Below are positions 1 to 11,299 of a DNA stretch of 64,000 nucleotides, one piece after another (positions within the stretch are counted from its first letter, which is position 1; every line of letters starts with the position of its first letter). The position numbers and the translations under genes are program-made. This stretch comes from Dipteris shenzhenensis. Its lineage: Eukaryota > Polypodiophyta > Polypodiopsida > Gleicheniales. The notes under the pieces were generated by a model. That model was not told the DNA's origin. It worked only from the letters and a program-made list of their open reading frames with translations, and made no database searches. The stretch lies in NCBI GenBank assembly GCA_047967505.1, contig CM106539.1, one strand, 5' to 3'.

Positions 1-900
1 ATCAAGTAATAGGGAGTCATAAAAAACGACAACAAAATCATGCGAATGACAACACAACTCCTTTTTTGAAAAAAATAAAATCTTTTTCCAAACCGTGGAG
101 ATAAAATATACAAATTTATGTCAAAAATCTTTCTAATATAGCTACTTTTATGGAGAAAAACACTACTTACATCTTACTCTAAAACCTAGAAACGTCTAGT
201 ATTATGAATTGGAAAAAGTGTTCTAACCTATAATTTGGAAAACATGACAAATTACAAAGGAGAAGAAACTATTCTATTTAACTATGAAAGTCCTTGGACC
301 TTTTGCTTTAGAATATCAATTGTTTTTTGGTGCTCAATTGTCCAAAATTCTATAACTCAAATCCATACACAAGAATTTCTATAGCTTGCAATTTAAACAA
401 TTCTACACATTGATGAATTCCCCTTTTCTTTTTATTTTTTCCTTTTTACACATCTTTGGATCAACTTTCCCTTGAGCACTTTTGTTAAAAGATTTTTATA
501 CCAATTACTTCCACAAAAGTAACAACATTGCCCTCAAGTATAAGTTTTGTACCGATATATGTTTCCAAACTCCATGTATGTAATGTGCTATCCATAAACC
601 TATAGGAATGCATTAATCTTTCTTTTTGTACCATGTTAATCCAATGCTTGAATTTAAAGAATATTTCAATATTAACATAGGTAGTTATATGGAGTCCATG
701 GCCATAGAAGAGGTTTGTTGAATGTAAAGATGTTTTTAGATTTAAATGTTTACTAAAGACGTTTATCGTCTTATATTAGTTGGATCAAATAGTTTGATTC
801 TGATCTAAATAGTGAGGATTTTAATTTATCAAGTTACTTTATTTCAATCCAATCCGTTGTGATGTGAACTTGTATTCTGGAATCTGGAATTCATGATGGA
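1..900. other. AT-rich DNA, no gene seen
   Basis: No coding sequence, RNA gene or clear repeat was recognised. The DNA is AT-rich with short homopolymer runs, and every open frame is short. Confidence 0.6.
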
Positions 901-1126
901 TTAATATTTTTATCGATGGAGTGTAATTTCCATCCAAAAAAAGGGGGAAAAGAAGCGGGTTAAAATGTTTAAAACATCACTTTCATCCAATGAAAGTTTG
1001 AGTGCCAAAATTTTCCATCGATGGAAAAAATTTCATAAAAAATTTTTGCCATCAGAAAAATTTTCTTCCGTCGAAAATTTTCATCGATGGAAAATTTCCC
1101 CGTCATCAAAATCAAGATTCTAAAAT

Positions 1127-1266
1127 CCAAGTGGATTTTGGAATCCCAAATTCAATCGATGGGAAAAAAGTTTCTATCAACAGATTGACATTCTTGTCAA
1201 CATATTCTCAATATGTTGGAAACTTTTTTCCCGTCGATGGAATTTGGGATTCCAAAATCCACTTGG
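1127..1266. repeat. Inverted repeat (hairpin, possible MITE)
   Basis: A ~48 bp arm (1127-1175) that begins CCAAGTGGATTTTGG is repeated in reverse complement at 1219-1266, with a loop of about 43 bp. The loop itself holds a small palindrome (AACATATTCTCAATATGTT). The flanks (915-1250) carry several short ATCGATGG-type palindromes. It resembles a foldback or MITE core. No target-site duplication was identified. Confidence 0.7.
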
Positions 1267-1350
1267 ATAATACTCTATGGCTCACTAGTTGTTTGGAAAG
1301 GCCACTAGTAGATGTTTGTAATTGATTTACTTTGACATTGAAAGCTGGTC

Positions 1351-1415
1351 CAATAGCTTAATAGGATAGATGTTTGATAAGTTAAAACACACACATACAC
1401 ACACACACACACATT
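1351..1415. repeat. CA microsatellite next to a dispersed motif
   Basis: A CA run (about 1387-1413) follows a ~39 bp motif beginning GGTCCAATAGCTTAATAGG. A diverged copy of that motif, beginning GGTCCAGTAGCGTAGTAGG, lies at about 5946, again directly before a TG/CA run. The pairing suggests a small dispersed repeat that carries a microsatellite. Confidence 0.55.
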
Positions 1416-1589
1416 CGATTTTAGCACTTGGCAACTTGGGTTGGAATTTCAACATGTATTCTAGTTCTAGTTCGGTTGGAAGAACCCTATGTAACTGGAT
1501 AATAAAGTTGGGATACCTACTTCTTGTAACAATTCCACTTGCTTTAATTATTTTTTGTTGTTGTACAAGGTAATTTTTATTCATATGTG

Positions 1590-2600
1590 CAATTGGTATT
1601 TTTTATCATTTGTGTGGAGCACTAGGTAATGTCTATTTTATGTGTGCAAGTGATAATTAAATTTTTATCATATTTTGTTTGTACAATGTAGTTTCTTTTC
1701 AATTTATGCTATGGATAATGGTGCAAAATCAAACATGTGATGTTGACGTGGAAGTTTGGCGGTTTTTAATCCTAAGAGTGGTGGATTCCCCTATTCTGCA
1801 TACTCTTGGATGCTTCTTTTGCTTGCATGCAATGTGGTGTTGATGCTTTGGATTAGCTCTTTCTCCTCTTGTGTTTGTTGAGTGTACTGAGACTACCTCT
1901 GATGTACTTTGCTCTTGACACCAAGCTAACCTTTGGAATGGCGACCTCTTAGGTATGTGACACAAGCTAGCTTTTTTAGTAAAGTTTTTGACTACATGCT
2001 CACTATGTCACTTGTGGAACATCTTCGATAACGATGCCGACATGGGCTAGTAGTTCGTTTTCTTTGCTAGTTGATACCTCTTCATAATAGTGGGGTGCTT
2101 TCTTTGATTGCGTGCATTTATTTATTCACACCTCTTGTGATGCCACTAGTCCTTTGAATGGAAGGAGTTTTTAAAGAATTTTTATGTTCACCAATGTATT
2201 ATTGTTGTTGGTCAATATTGCCCCGTTAGTAGCATTGGTCATGTCTGCTCAACTTCTTAGGGTAGCACGAGTGCTCTTTTAGCTATGTTGGTGATTTATC
2301 TTGAGCACAATAACTCCACTTATCATTGTCCTTCCTTGAGCTTGGGCGTAGTTTTGCAGGTCTCTACCTCCACCAGCTTCTTCCCTTCTACTCACTATCG
2401 TTCATCCTTGTTCCCCCTTAACATTGCTTGGCTGAGTGTAGTCGTGCATATACTTCCCTGTGTTGATCACTCAACTGCATTTCGTCCGATTATTTCTTTG
2501 CTCCAGTGTCTTGTTATATGACAAATGCTACACATTCATTGCTTCCTGGCTTCCCGTATTATTTTAGATTGCCTAGGGTATCCCGTTTAGCGCTCTATAT
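1590..2600. other. No recognisable feature
   Basis: No gene recognised. Composition is TG-rich on the + strand and turns pyrimidine-rich towards the right end. Frames are short and show no protein-family motif. Confidence 0.5.
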
Positions 2601-2639
2601 GTTCTTCTTAACCTCTTCTATCTCACAAACACTCCCTAA

Positions 2640-2659
2640 TTTTTTTCCAATTTCTTTCT

Positions 2660-2694
<35 letters not shown>

Positions 2695-2932
2695 AACCAA
2701 TTTTCTCCAATTTTCTTCCCTATTTTTTCTCTTCCTTCCCCATAACTTTTCCTAATTTCACTTGATTTTCCCCCAATTATTTTTATTAAAATTTTAAAAC
2801 TAACTTTAAAAATCTTTTTTTCTTTTTTTCGAATTCTCTCTAGGCTCCTTTTTTTACCTTTAAAGTCCACATTGAGCTGTTTAAGTCTGTGTTTAAGCTA
2901 CTATTTTATTGTGACCCTGATAAAAGGGAGGG
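2640..2932 (+). repeat. Pyrimidine-rich tract with (CT)n, left of an LTR fragment
   Basis: Strongly C/T-biased + strand, including a (CT)n run at about 2664-2692. It ends at a purine tract (AAAAGGGAGGGG) directly before the LTR fragment at 2934. The same order (pyrimidine-rich DNA, purine tract, LTR) recurs at 26583-28389, so this is probably the 3' internal part of the same LTR element. Confidence 0.55.
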
Positions 2933-2933
2933 G

Positions 2934-3450
2934 TGTTTATGACATTTGTCTTCCCAATTAAAGTTAAGCTGGTTCTTACCATGTTTTCTTGTTGGATGGT
3001 GGCAGGTATGCAAACTCTCCTCTTCAATAAAAGAGATGGGACTTCACCAAGCTCCTATTTTTTTTGCAAAAATGTTTATGCAAAAACATTATTGTCATTT
3101 CTTATCAAAGCTCATATATACTTTTAATGCAATTTCATAGGTGCTTTACGTATGTACTCAAACTCTTCCTTAATTCTATAATGTTCTGTTTCTATCCCTT
3201 ACCTTGACTCTTTTGTCTTTTCACTATGCAAAAGGGGTTGTTGTCTTGTCTTCTGCACACGCACATGTACACACACACCAATGTGCATATGTGCACATGC
3301 ATTCTTGCGTGCACACACACACACACGTGCCCGTGTGCCCCCTCTCATGCATATTTCCTAGTGCTCCTAAACTTTAGAATTGGGTTGATAGATCTCTTTA
3401 TTAGAATCATGTATGTCCTGGTCAAGTAAGAACTTAGTGTGAGGCAAAAG
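2934..3450 (+). mobile_element. Partial LTR, relative of the LTR at 28390
   Basis: The sequence from TGTTTATGACATTTG onward is a diverged copy of the start of the LTR at 28390. Shared blocks include the TTCTTGTTGGATGGTGGCAG stretch, the CTCTTCAATAAAAG block, and a CA-rich microsatellite at the same relative position (3255-3330 here, 28679-28713 there). The right boundary is uncertain because similarity fades after the CA run. No primer-binding site was found after it, so it is a truncated copy. Confidence 0.6.
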
Positions 3451-3539
3451 AAGCAGCATCTAGATAGCATGACTGTAAAACCAATGGGAGAAAAAAAATT
3501 TGCATTAGTGACCTCGTTGTTGTTAAACTGGTAATTATT

Positions 3540-4600
3540 TCTAGAAATCCGAATGTGTCAGAGTGCATGTTCTCTAATCCAGGTCCAGGTGACATAAGGA
3601 GTCTTCAAAGTATACCCCAAAAGAATGGCCTTCCAATTAATAGGTTCTCCTAGTTGTGTCAGAACAAACTTCCAGACTCTTCTTGCATTAGGGCATGAGA
3701 CAAATAGATGGAAAATATCCTTCTGTTTGTTTGGACACTTCTTGCAAGTTCCATCACCCTTGCCTATTCGGGAACTCCTACAATTTGTCCACACACCTTT
3801 GTGCATAATGAGCCAAAGGAGGGTGGACATTCTCAGGGATCTTCTTATCCCTTAGCGATCCAAATCTGGTGCCCATTTCAAAGGATTATCAGACAGTTCC
3901 CCCCTATGGTTCAGAATTGGATAAAATTCATCTATGTTATCTGTTGGTGTAGGGATAGGCAAGAGGTGTGAGGCCCCTATCTAGCTGAATTCTTTGTCAA
4001 AGATCAAAAGTCTGCCCCCTTTCCAAACAATGTCACTATCCCAGAGCTCATGTCTACCCAAGATCAAAGCCTACTCTTGGTTGGAAAGTCTGAACTCTCT
4101 TCTGATTGCATGCCAATATTCCCACCTAAAATTATGTCTGTACTGGTTCCAATTATGAAGTCCTTTCTTAAAACAATCCCCGGCCTTTTTATGCTCATCA
4201 TCATTTAAGGGATTATCTTTGAAGATAGCAGAGACCCAAATAAAGTCTAACCCCATAAAGGAGCTTTTTCTAGAGAAAATACGATGTGCTTTGATCTACT
4301 CAAATGCAGCCCATAGGGATCTCTAGAGTTGGCTCCCCTTAGTTGAGCAAGGTTCAGGATTGAAGATGGTTGAGAGCATAGGGTAATTCCTCATTTTGGG
4401 TGCTCTAATAGGTTTGACAAATTTAAAATTCTTGAGTAACAAAGCTCACCCAGTCTCTATTAGGATTGGAGATTACTTTTTGAATCCAAGAGGTTGCTAG
4501 CTTGTAGTCCTGAAGCTTGCTAGATATTAAATACCCCTAGACCCCCTTCACTCTTGGGTCTTGTGAAACTTGCTTTCATCAACCAATGTTTCACGCACAA
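3540..4600 (-). pseudogene. LINE ORF2 3' part, with zf-RVT domain
   Basis: Remnant of the C-terminal part of a non-LTR (LINE) ORF2 polyprotein. At 3558-3830 the frame shows the zf-RVT pattern: GVWTNCR, GKGDGTCKKC, DIFHLFVSCPNARRVW, with the Cys/His residues spaced as in that domain. At 4071-4256 an upstream piece has a WEYWHAIRREFRLSN motif. At about 4480-4580 there are traces of the GGLGV and TSWIQKVISNP motifs that follow the RT domain. Stops and frameshifts lie between the pieces. The closest relative in the window is the LINE at 6132-9430, which shares the RIGKGD and KDIFHL motifs and the REHAL/RAHAL end. It is not functional. Confidence 0.75.
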
Positions 4601-4986
4601 AGTTGATGGAACTATAGATTGCATCACAAAGATCTTCATGCACAAGAGTAGTCCCATCAATTGACGTCAAGTTCATTGCATTTGAAGTCTAGCTAGATTT
4701 AGTGGCTGAGGCTAGGTTGGAGGGGAGCTTAGTCCCTCCAAAATCCACCTCCATCTCTCACAACCTCTCTGTTGGTCACAATATTAGCGTTTGTGTCCTT
4801 TTTATGAAATTATCCTTAAGGAATACATGGTTATGAGAAACTTGAATCTATATCAGTATATATAGATCTAATTAATCATTACTTATTAGTCAATATCAGA
4901 GTGCTTTTAAGTATTGACAAGAAGGACCATATGTGAGTTCTTGAAGAACTAAAATTGGAAAAATTTATGTAGTTTGCATCTTGGAT
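4600..4986. other. No recognisable feature
   Basis: This may hold more decayed LINE ORF2 sequence on the minus strand, but no motif could be read with confidence. Confidence 0.4.
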
Positions 4987-5397
4987 ATCTCTCAATCCTT
5001 GAGGATTTGCGGCGTGAGTCCAACTAAGAAGTTGTAGATATTCACAAGAAGCTCTAGATATATGAATAAGCTACAACTTTTCTTTTGGAAGCAAACCCGT
5101 TCGAGATTTATAACAAAAGTTATGGAGTTTTCCAATAGCCAAAAGTTATCTTTGCTACAGCCAAGAAAATGCCTTGAATTTGTAGAAATTTATGGACAGC
5201 TAGTTGGCAACCTTATTATCTCTCAATCTTTGAGGATTTGCAGTATGAGTCCAACTGAGAAGTTGTAGATTTATGAATAAGCTACAACTTTTCTTTTGGA
5301 AGAAAACCATTTTGAAATTTATATTAAAAGTTATGATGCTATAAAAATATCCAAAAGTTGTTTTGCTATAGCCAGAAAAATGCCTTGAAATGCATGT
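4987..5397. repeat. Tandem duplication, ~231 bp period
   Basis: Two imperfect copies start with ATCTCTCAATC at 4987 and 5218. Both carry the GAATAAGCTACAACTTTTC block and end near a GAAAATGCCTTGAA block. The second copy has a deletion between its AGAAGTTGTAGAT and GAATAAGC blocks. No coding potential was recognised. Confidence 0.75.
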
Positions 5398-5399
5398 TT

Positions 5400-5940
5400 G
5401 TGAAATGTATGATTTACTTGGGATTCCTAATTATTACTTGGATCATTGTCTTTGGGAATCAACTTTTAAATTCCAAGTGCTAATTTTTTTTGGAAGAATT
5501 CCAAGATTTGATTGATGCTAATCTAGATAGAGTGACAAGGATAACAACTATGTGCCAGCATTGAAGCCTGGCTTCCATAGCTTGAATGAATTATTCTAAC
5601 CTTCATTCGGTTGTGATGGTGCCTAGAATACCTTTCTATCCGATTTGCATAATGAAATCTTTGGCATGATTTAATGGACTCAAGATACGGTGTTGGCAAC
5701 TTTGAGTACTTTCTGACAGATACTCCAACTATTGTAAAATAGGAATGAATTAATTGTTGGAGAATAGTTTTGACTCTTTTTGTATTTTGGACATTTGACT
5801 AATATGAATGTGAGGATTTCTGTTGACTCTCATAGTTTTGATACTCTATCTAAAGGGCTGAGGAATAATGGATTACTCCCACTTGTGGTTTGAAAAGGGC
5901 AATGGCATATGGTTGCATTTGGTTTACTTAATGATTGGAA
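5400..5940. other. No recognisable feature
   Basis: AT-rich DNA with no convincing reading frame, RNA gene or internal repeat. Confidence 0.5.
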
Positions 5941-5945
5941 ATAGG

Positions 5946-6032
5946 TCCAGTAGCGTAGTAGGCTAGATTGTTTGGTAGGTCAAGTGCGTGTGTGCATGTG
6001 CACAAACGCACACGTGCACACACACACACATG
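5946..6032. repeat. TG/CA microsatellite next to a dispersed motif
   Basis: Second copy of the ~39 bp motif seen at 1351, followed by a TG-rich then CA-rich tract (about 5987-6031) able to fold on itself. Confidence 0.5.
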
Positions 6033-6557
6033 TGCTCATTTATATTTGATTTGTATGCACTTGGATTTTCACTAAAGGGAATACACAAATTAGAAAAGCA
6101 GTGGTGCTTGCTCTAAGGTTCAAGTTCACCCTTTTTTTTGGGCAAAAGAATATGTATTTGATATATTGATGAAAGATCTTACATTATAGCTTCATATTAC
6201 CACAGATGGAGTCAATTTAGATAAGCTTGTAGAATAAAACCAGCACAAAACTTCAACTGATAGATAGTACAATGCTCAAAATACTTTTGGGCTATATCTC
6301 AAAGGGAGCATTTCACACTAGTTCTTCCTTGATCTATGTACTAGGATTGGTTGTGGCAACATCAAGGGAAACTTGAATAGTAGGAGCACTAGCTGTAGCA
6401 CCATTCATAGTGCCATTGTTTTCAGTAGCAACATTTTCAGTATGCATGAAATGGGGCAATAGCAATTCCCTAACCTCTATTGTGGTAAACACTGCAAATT
6501 CATCCTACAATTGGTCAAGAGATTTGTTGAAGATCATGACAGCTTCACTGAGTCTTT

Positions 6558-6657
6558 CTTGTTCCTAGACCACCAAGATGCAAAGACCAATTCTTGCTAG
6601 TAACAACTTGTTCCTAGACCACCAAGATGCAAAGACCAATTCTGGGTAGTAACAACT
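6558..6657. repeat. Tandem duplication, 49 bp period
   Basis: Two nearly identical units start with CTTGTTCCTAGACC at 6558 and 6607, within the 3' region of the minus-strand LINE. This is probably a replication-slippage duplication after insertion. Confidence 0.85.
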
Positions 6658-6679
6658 TGATTGAGTTGAAAACTATTTC

Positions 6680-6998
6680 TAAAAATCCATATACCACAAG
6701 GCATGTGCTCTAATGTGTGCCCAGTCTTCTTGTTTAGTTTTGGTGGCATCCCCGAGTAAAAAAGGTTTCCAGTTAAGAGGATCTTCCAGTGGATCTGTAT
6801 AAACTTTCAAACTCTCCTTGCTTGAGGGAAGGCTACAGAGAGGTGAAAGATGTCTTTCTTGCACCCACTGCACCTTTTGTAGTAGCGATCTCCTTTGCCT
6901 ATGAGAATACTCTTAGCATTTGGCCATACTGCAATTTGGAGTATGAGCCAAAGAAGGCTGGAGTGTTTCTCAACTATTGCTTTATGCCAAATTTTCAC
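6680..6998 (-). pseudogene. zf-RVT domain fragment of LINE ORF2
   Basis: Two overlapping frames together give the C-terminal zinc-binding domain of a LINE ORF2. The first (6998-6807) has LLWLILQIAVWPNAK, IGKGDRYYKRCSGCKKDIFHL and PQARRV. After a frameshift the second (6873-6679) has the NWKPFLLGD and WAHIRAHALW motifs that end the domain. The same motif order is seen at 3558-3830. A frameshift breaks the domain. It sits at the 3' end of the internally deleted LINE and acts on nothing by itself. Confidence 0.7.
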
Positions 6999-7379
6999 AA
7001 ACTATAGTGATCATGCAGGATCTGCAGATTGTCTTCAAAGCTGTAGGCTAGAGAGCCATCATTTTTCCTGAGAAAAGGAACTTCTTCATTCGCTCTCTTT
7101 CCTTCTTATCAACTTGAAAGTGTCCATTGTTGGTCTGTCTATCTTCCCAACCTACCATTCCCTAAAGTATCATTTAGTTTCAACTAGCTTAATTTGTTCT
7201 TGAAGTCTTAAATCAATTTTTGCATTCAATAACTACTCTTGAGCATTATTGTCACCTTGTCTGGCCATTTGTTCATACTTCTTTATAGTGTTGCAGATAC
7301 AATCCATTCTCTGAGCTCCTTGGATTTTCTGGCTTCCTTGAGAAACCTTTGAGTGTTCTCAACTGCCATAACCTAGGAT

Positions 7380-8219
7380 TTTAAGATATAATTATGGTCT
7401 GTAAAGCTATTTCTCCAGATATTAGATATTGGAGTTTGAACACTTTTAAGTTTAAAGAGACTAGGGTTAGCTTTGAACCACAGGACGAGGCTCTCCATCC
7501 ACAACCAAAGTCACAAACTAGTGGAATAGGCTTATGATTAGACAAGAAAAGGGAGAAGAAAGTCTGTCCTATAATTCTACTTGCTTGTACTTGCTTGATT
7601 GACAAGGTCCTAGGACAAATAAATCATGTTGAGTCTAGCTTCCCTTCTATTATCACCAGTCTAATTATTGTACCAAGTGAAGTCACCTGTTGGAATTGAG
7701 TGTACAAGGTGCAAGTTATCCTTTATCTCATTCCTGGCCTAGATCTCTAGCCTTTTGATGAACGAAACCTTTGTTTACCATTTGTCCTACAAATCCTCGA
7801 GCGTGTTGAAATCTCCTAATATCACACAATTGCCTCACAAGACTGCTAGTGAATCTTAGGTTTGTACTCTTGATTGTGAACCAATGGGAGCATACATAGA
7901 GATTACAGAAAATTTAATTCCCTTAATTTCATAGTGAAGTGAGATCCACCTATTATGAGTATCAAGAAGAGCGTTTTTGACTCCTTCCTTATAAAAGGAG
8001 AGAATCCCTATAGCCACACCTCCTTTATCTTCTTTGTGGTTGGTGTAGAACTAGATTCTCCTTTTGTCCACCTATTTGAGTCTAGACTCTAGAGTGGTGC
8101 CAATAACCTTGACTTCTTGAAGAGGCAAGAAGGTTATGGGAAAGAGCATTAGCTCTCAGCCAATAGGCTAATTGCTTAGTTCTTCTAGGGTCACTGAGGC
8201 CCCTAACATTCAAAGTCAT
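7380..8219 (-). pseudogene. LINE endonuclease (APE-type) domain, broken
   Basis: The frame opens at 8219 with MTLNVRGLSDPRRTKQL, matching the NVRGL signature at the start of plant LINE apurinic-type endonucleases. A later piece (7605-7381) begins SIKQVQASRIIGQTFFSLF and continues LSNHKPIPLVCDFG. This fits the final strand of the fold, where family members have SDHxPI; the serine-aspartate pair reads SN here, so the catalytic aspartate is altered. Several stops and frameshifts lie between. In an active LINE this domain nicks the target DNA to prime reverse transcription. Here it is certainly inactive. Confidence 0.65.
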
Positions 8220-8441
8220 AAAAGATATGGTTCTACTTACCATGTTTCTTTTGACCCTTTTTAGTCCTAGGATTAGGTCTATTTACCTGAGGGGCAGACC
8301 CCTTGAGTTGAGATTGTCTTCTTTTATTTTGAATAGTTGCAAGGGCCTTGCCTTGTAAGGAAAAGTCTTTATCTTCTATGTTTGGGTTGGGGTTGTCTTC
8401 TTCAGAGTCCTATTTCTAAAGGAGTTCTGTGACCGATTTGT

Positions 8442-9230
8442 TTACACCTTCCCTCCACTTTTTGACCACTCTTCCTCCAACACCATGTCATCCACACGAT
8501 TTTCATTTTGTCTAATCCACTCTTCAGTTTCTTTGTCTACTAGCACATCAAGGACATTTTTTGAGATAAAAGACACTTCGTTCTCCTTGCCTTTATTCAT
8601 GGGAGCCGAAGAAGATTCAGTTTTGGGTTCAATCTTCTTGAGACTAGAAACTGCATGAGTCTGTTGAGTTTTGTTTGGGACCCATTTCTCCTGGGGGAAA
8701 ACTAGAATTAGTCTGAGCATTTGTAGGTTTTGGTTTAAGACTCTTTTTTAGGACATTTTATTAACATTATGGCTTTGAAGACCACATAAGGAATAAGGGT
8801 TTGGAAGACTTTTTATGTACTAGTTCCTTCCCCCAAAAAATGGAGCCATTCCTGCTTACCATGTCCACCATGACACATACCTGGGATTACCCCTAGGGTT
8901 CATGAAGTTCTCTTTCTCTAGACCTATGATCTTACCCACTCCACTACTGCAAAGAGTTGTAGCTCATTGCATAAGGAGAGAGGATAGTTAGGAAGCTATC
9001 CAGATAAGAATTTGGTGGATCTATGATTATTAGGGGAAAAGCCAAGTGACTACCACTCTAAGTAGAATGGTTGTTTCCTAATGGTCTAAAGACCATGGTC
9101 TAGAGCTTCTTAGCCATCTTTGACTTCTCAAATAAAAAGACAAAGTAACCCTTCCTAATAAATATAACATTAACAACATTCATCCCTCTCTATATCCAGT
9201 TACATTTGAGCCAAGTCTTGATGACTGAAG
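8442..9230 (-). pseudogene. LINE ORF1 (DUF4283-like) remnant
   Basis: On the minus strand, 9230-8820 reads as a stop-broken version of the plant LINE ORF1 N-terminal region: VIKTWLKCNWI, then KGYFVFLFEKSKMAKKL, then an SQVCVMVDM motif that corresponds to the aRVCV.VDL motif of that family. 8720-8442 is an open stretch of 92 residues rich in Lys, Glu and Ser, probably the variable tail of ORF1. ORF1 proteins bind LINE RNA. The reading is interrupted and is based on motif order only. Confidence 0.5.
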
Positions 9231-9429
9231 CTAGGGGCGGGTGCTAGGAAGAAAGCTTACGAGCGCATGCATCCTGAACCAATCTACAAAATCCACATAG
9301 ATTTCATCATTGTCTTCAGCAAGTTGGAATGTTCTCCCTTGCATTTTGGGCTCATCTGTGGTTCCTCGAGTGGGCATGCACAATGGCGGCCAATGCACTT
9401 TCCTCTTGGGCCGGGACCTCAAAATTTGT

Positions 9430-10270
9430 CATATTAATTAGCACTGTGAGAGGCACTCGTGTCTTCTCTTGGCTTGCCAACATAACTACCTCCCCTTGGA
9501 TTGGTACTTTAGACGATGTCTCTTGCAGCAATTACTCTTGTTAGCATGGTAAGGTGGAATCTTTTCAAACAATGTAGCATGAAAAAGCATGACCACATAG
9601 CACCAAAAACAACTCATGATAAAAGAAATTTCACAAATAAGAAGTAGTGGGAGGATCTTATTGCACATAATAGCTAACTGCGAAGTCTTTTTTGAAAATT
9701 TGAATGTTTCTAAATTCTATAAAACCCCAATTTTATCTTTTCTTTTGTACTTTTATAGCACATGTTTGGGACAGTACTATTTTGGACATCTTACCATGCT
9801 TTCACTCTCTCAGTACTTTCAGTCGAGAAGTCTCCTTTGGCGGAGGTGTTGGAATTTCCTAGACCAAATACGCCATCAGCAACTAGTCCCGTTTCTCCAA
9901 GTTCACCTTTTTGTAGTTATGAGCACACTTATTTTGTGCTTTGGGTTAAAATTTCACTTGTTTCAAGTTCCAAGTTCACTATTATATGCTTACTTGTGTT
10001 GAGTTATGGGTTATGGGTTCACTTCTATGTTTTAATCTATTGATGTGATATAATATATAAATTATTTTCCCCAGCTAAGAAAAAGAAAGCATCAACACCA
10101 CTATCACAAATTCTAACAAATAACTAAGCATTGAAAAAATAGGTATAGTGCTCCTCAATAGCTATTAGGCTGCCTTGAATACATGTAATGGTAATATTCA
10201 ATAAGGGACATTACTACATAATTGGTGATGGAAGCAATAGAGAGGTGAAAACCTCAAACAAGGGAGAAGT
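9430..10270. other. No recognisable feature
   Basis: AT-rich DNA with short frames on both strands. A 128-residue + strand frame at 9616-10002 has no family motif and looks like chance. Confidence 0.45.
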
Positions 10271-10274
10271 CTTG

Positions 10275-10502
10275 AAAAAGTGGCCAGGATGTACTACTGG
10301 AATAACCTAAAAAAAAGGGAAGGATGTTCATAATGAATGCCACAGTAGAATGAACCTTGAATACTAAATCTCCAATAAACTATACAAAAAGTGGCGAGGA
10401 TGTACTACTGGAATAACCTTAAAAAGAAGGGAAGGATGTTCATAATGAATGCCATAGTAGAATGAACCTTGAATACTAAATCTCCAATAAACTATACAAA
10501 AA
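10275..10502. repeat. Tandem duplication, 111 bp period
   Basis: Two units starting AAAAAGTGG at 10275 and 10386, with only a few differences (for example GGCCAGG versus GGCGAGG). High identity marks this as one of the more recent duplications in the window. No reading frame crosses it. Confidence 0.9.
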
Positions 10503-10980
10503 TCTTGATCCGCTTATTATTCCACGAAATAGAGCAAATTATAAAGAGAGTAGTGGAGGATGAGGAGCATGAGGAGGTTGCTTATAAAAAACCATGAAAC
10601 ACATGCGATCAAGCACACATTTAAAATACCCCTCTATTTAAAATGTTAAAATATCCATATATAATTGTCTTCCATACATATACATGTTGTAATTTTGATT
10701 ATTTAAAGTCCCCTTCATACATGTACATAGCATAATTATATAAGTTATTTCAAAAGCCCCTCCTTTTTTAAATGGTCCATAAGTCCTACAATTTTAGAAA
10801 TCCCCTTCCATTAACAAACCTTCTATCTTACACAAAGTACCCACCCTAGGTGGGGAAACTTATGTTTGAATTGGTTAGCTGATGTAGTAACATTGTCGAT
10901 TAACTATGACAAATCTTAGCTAAGAAACAATGGTGATAGCACAAGTAACCTACCTTGTGCTTTGAATGGAAACTAGCAAC
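10503..10980. other. No recognisable feature
   Basis: AT-rich, low-complexity DNA with no gene signal. Confidence 0.5.
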
Positions 10981-10981
10981 T

Positions 10982-11299
10982 CTTTTTTTTTTTTGGAGCA
11001 AAAGAAGGTTTTTGTATTGTCTCAAAAGACAAGATAAGAACTTGAAGTTCCAAATATAGCTGAGTTAGTATGCTAGAAGAGTTACATAAGAAGCTCAAAG
11101 GAGAAGTGAAGAGCTCCTTAGATACACATGTGTTTGCATGATTGTAAAAAAAAGTAAAAGAGCAAGTTGAAAGGCAGCTCAACTCAAAGAAGCTTAGGAT
11201 TTGAGGCCCGTAGGCTACCTGACACTGGAATTTAGTAGAAGAATCTTTGGAAGTGCAAGGCCTTGAATGGATTTTAAGATTGGTCAAGAAGGAGTGCAT
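10982..11299 (-). mobile_element. LINE 3' tail with terminal A-run
   Basis: Read on the minus strand, the segment ends in AAACCTTCTTTTGCTCC followed by 12 A (T-run 10982-10993 on +). This is the layout of a plant LINE 3' end and resembles the end of the LINE at 6132. Most of the element is missing, as expected from 5' truncation during LINE insertion. The left extent is a guess. Confidence 0.5.

Larger units (their letters stand above)
6132..9430 (-). mobile_element. Near-complete LINE, internally deleted
   Basis: Read on the minus strand, the order is ORF1-like sequence with a DUF4283-type region (9230-8820), an acidic ORF1 tail (8720-8442), an APE-type endonuclease (8219-7380), a C-terminal zf-RVT domain (6998-6680), a 3' region, and a terminal A-run (T-run at 6132-6139 on +). 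Only ~380 bp separate the endonuclease from zf-RVT, where ~1.5-2 kb of reverse transcriptase is expected, so the catalytic RT has been deleted. The end, TTCTTTTGCCC before the A-run, resembles that of the LINE tail at 10982 (TTCTTTTGCTCC), which suggests a common family. All frames carry stops. The 5' boundary is approximate. Confidence 0.72.

Noticed and set aside
9616-10043. 128- and 93-residue + frames
   Set aside because: Overlapping hydrophobic AT-driven frames with no domain.
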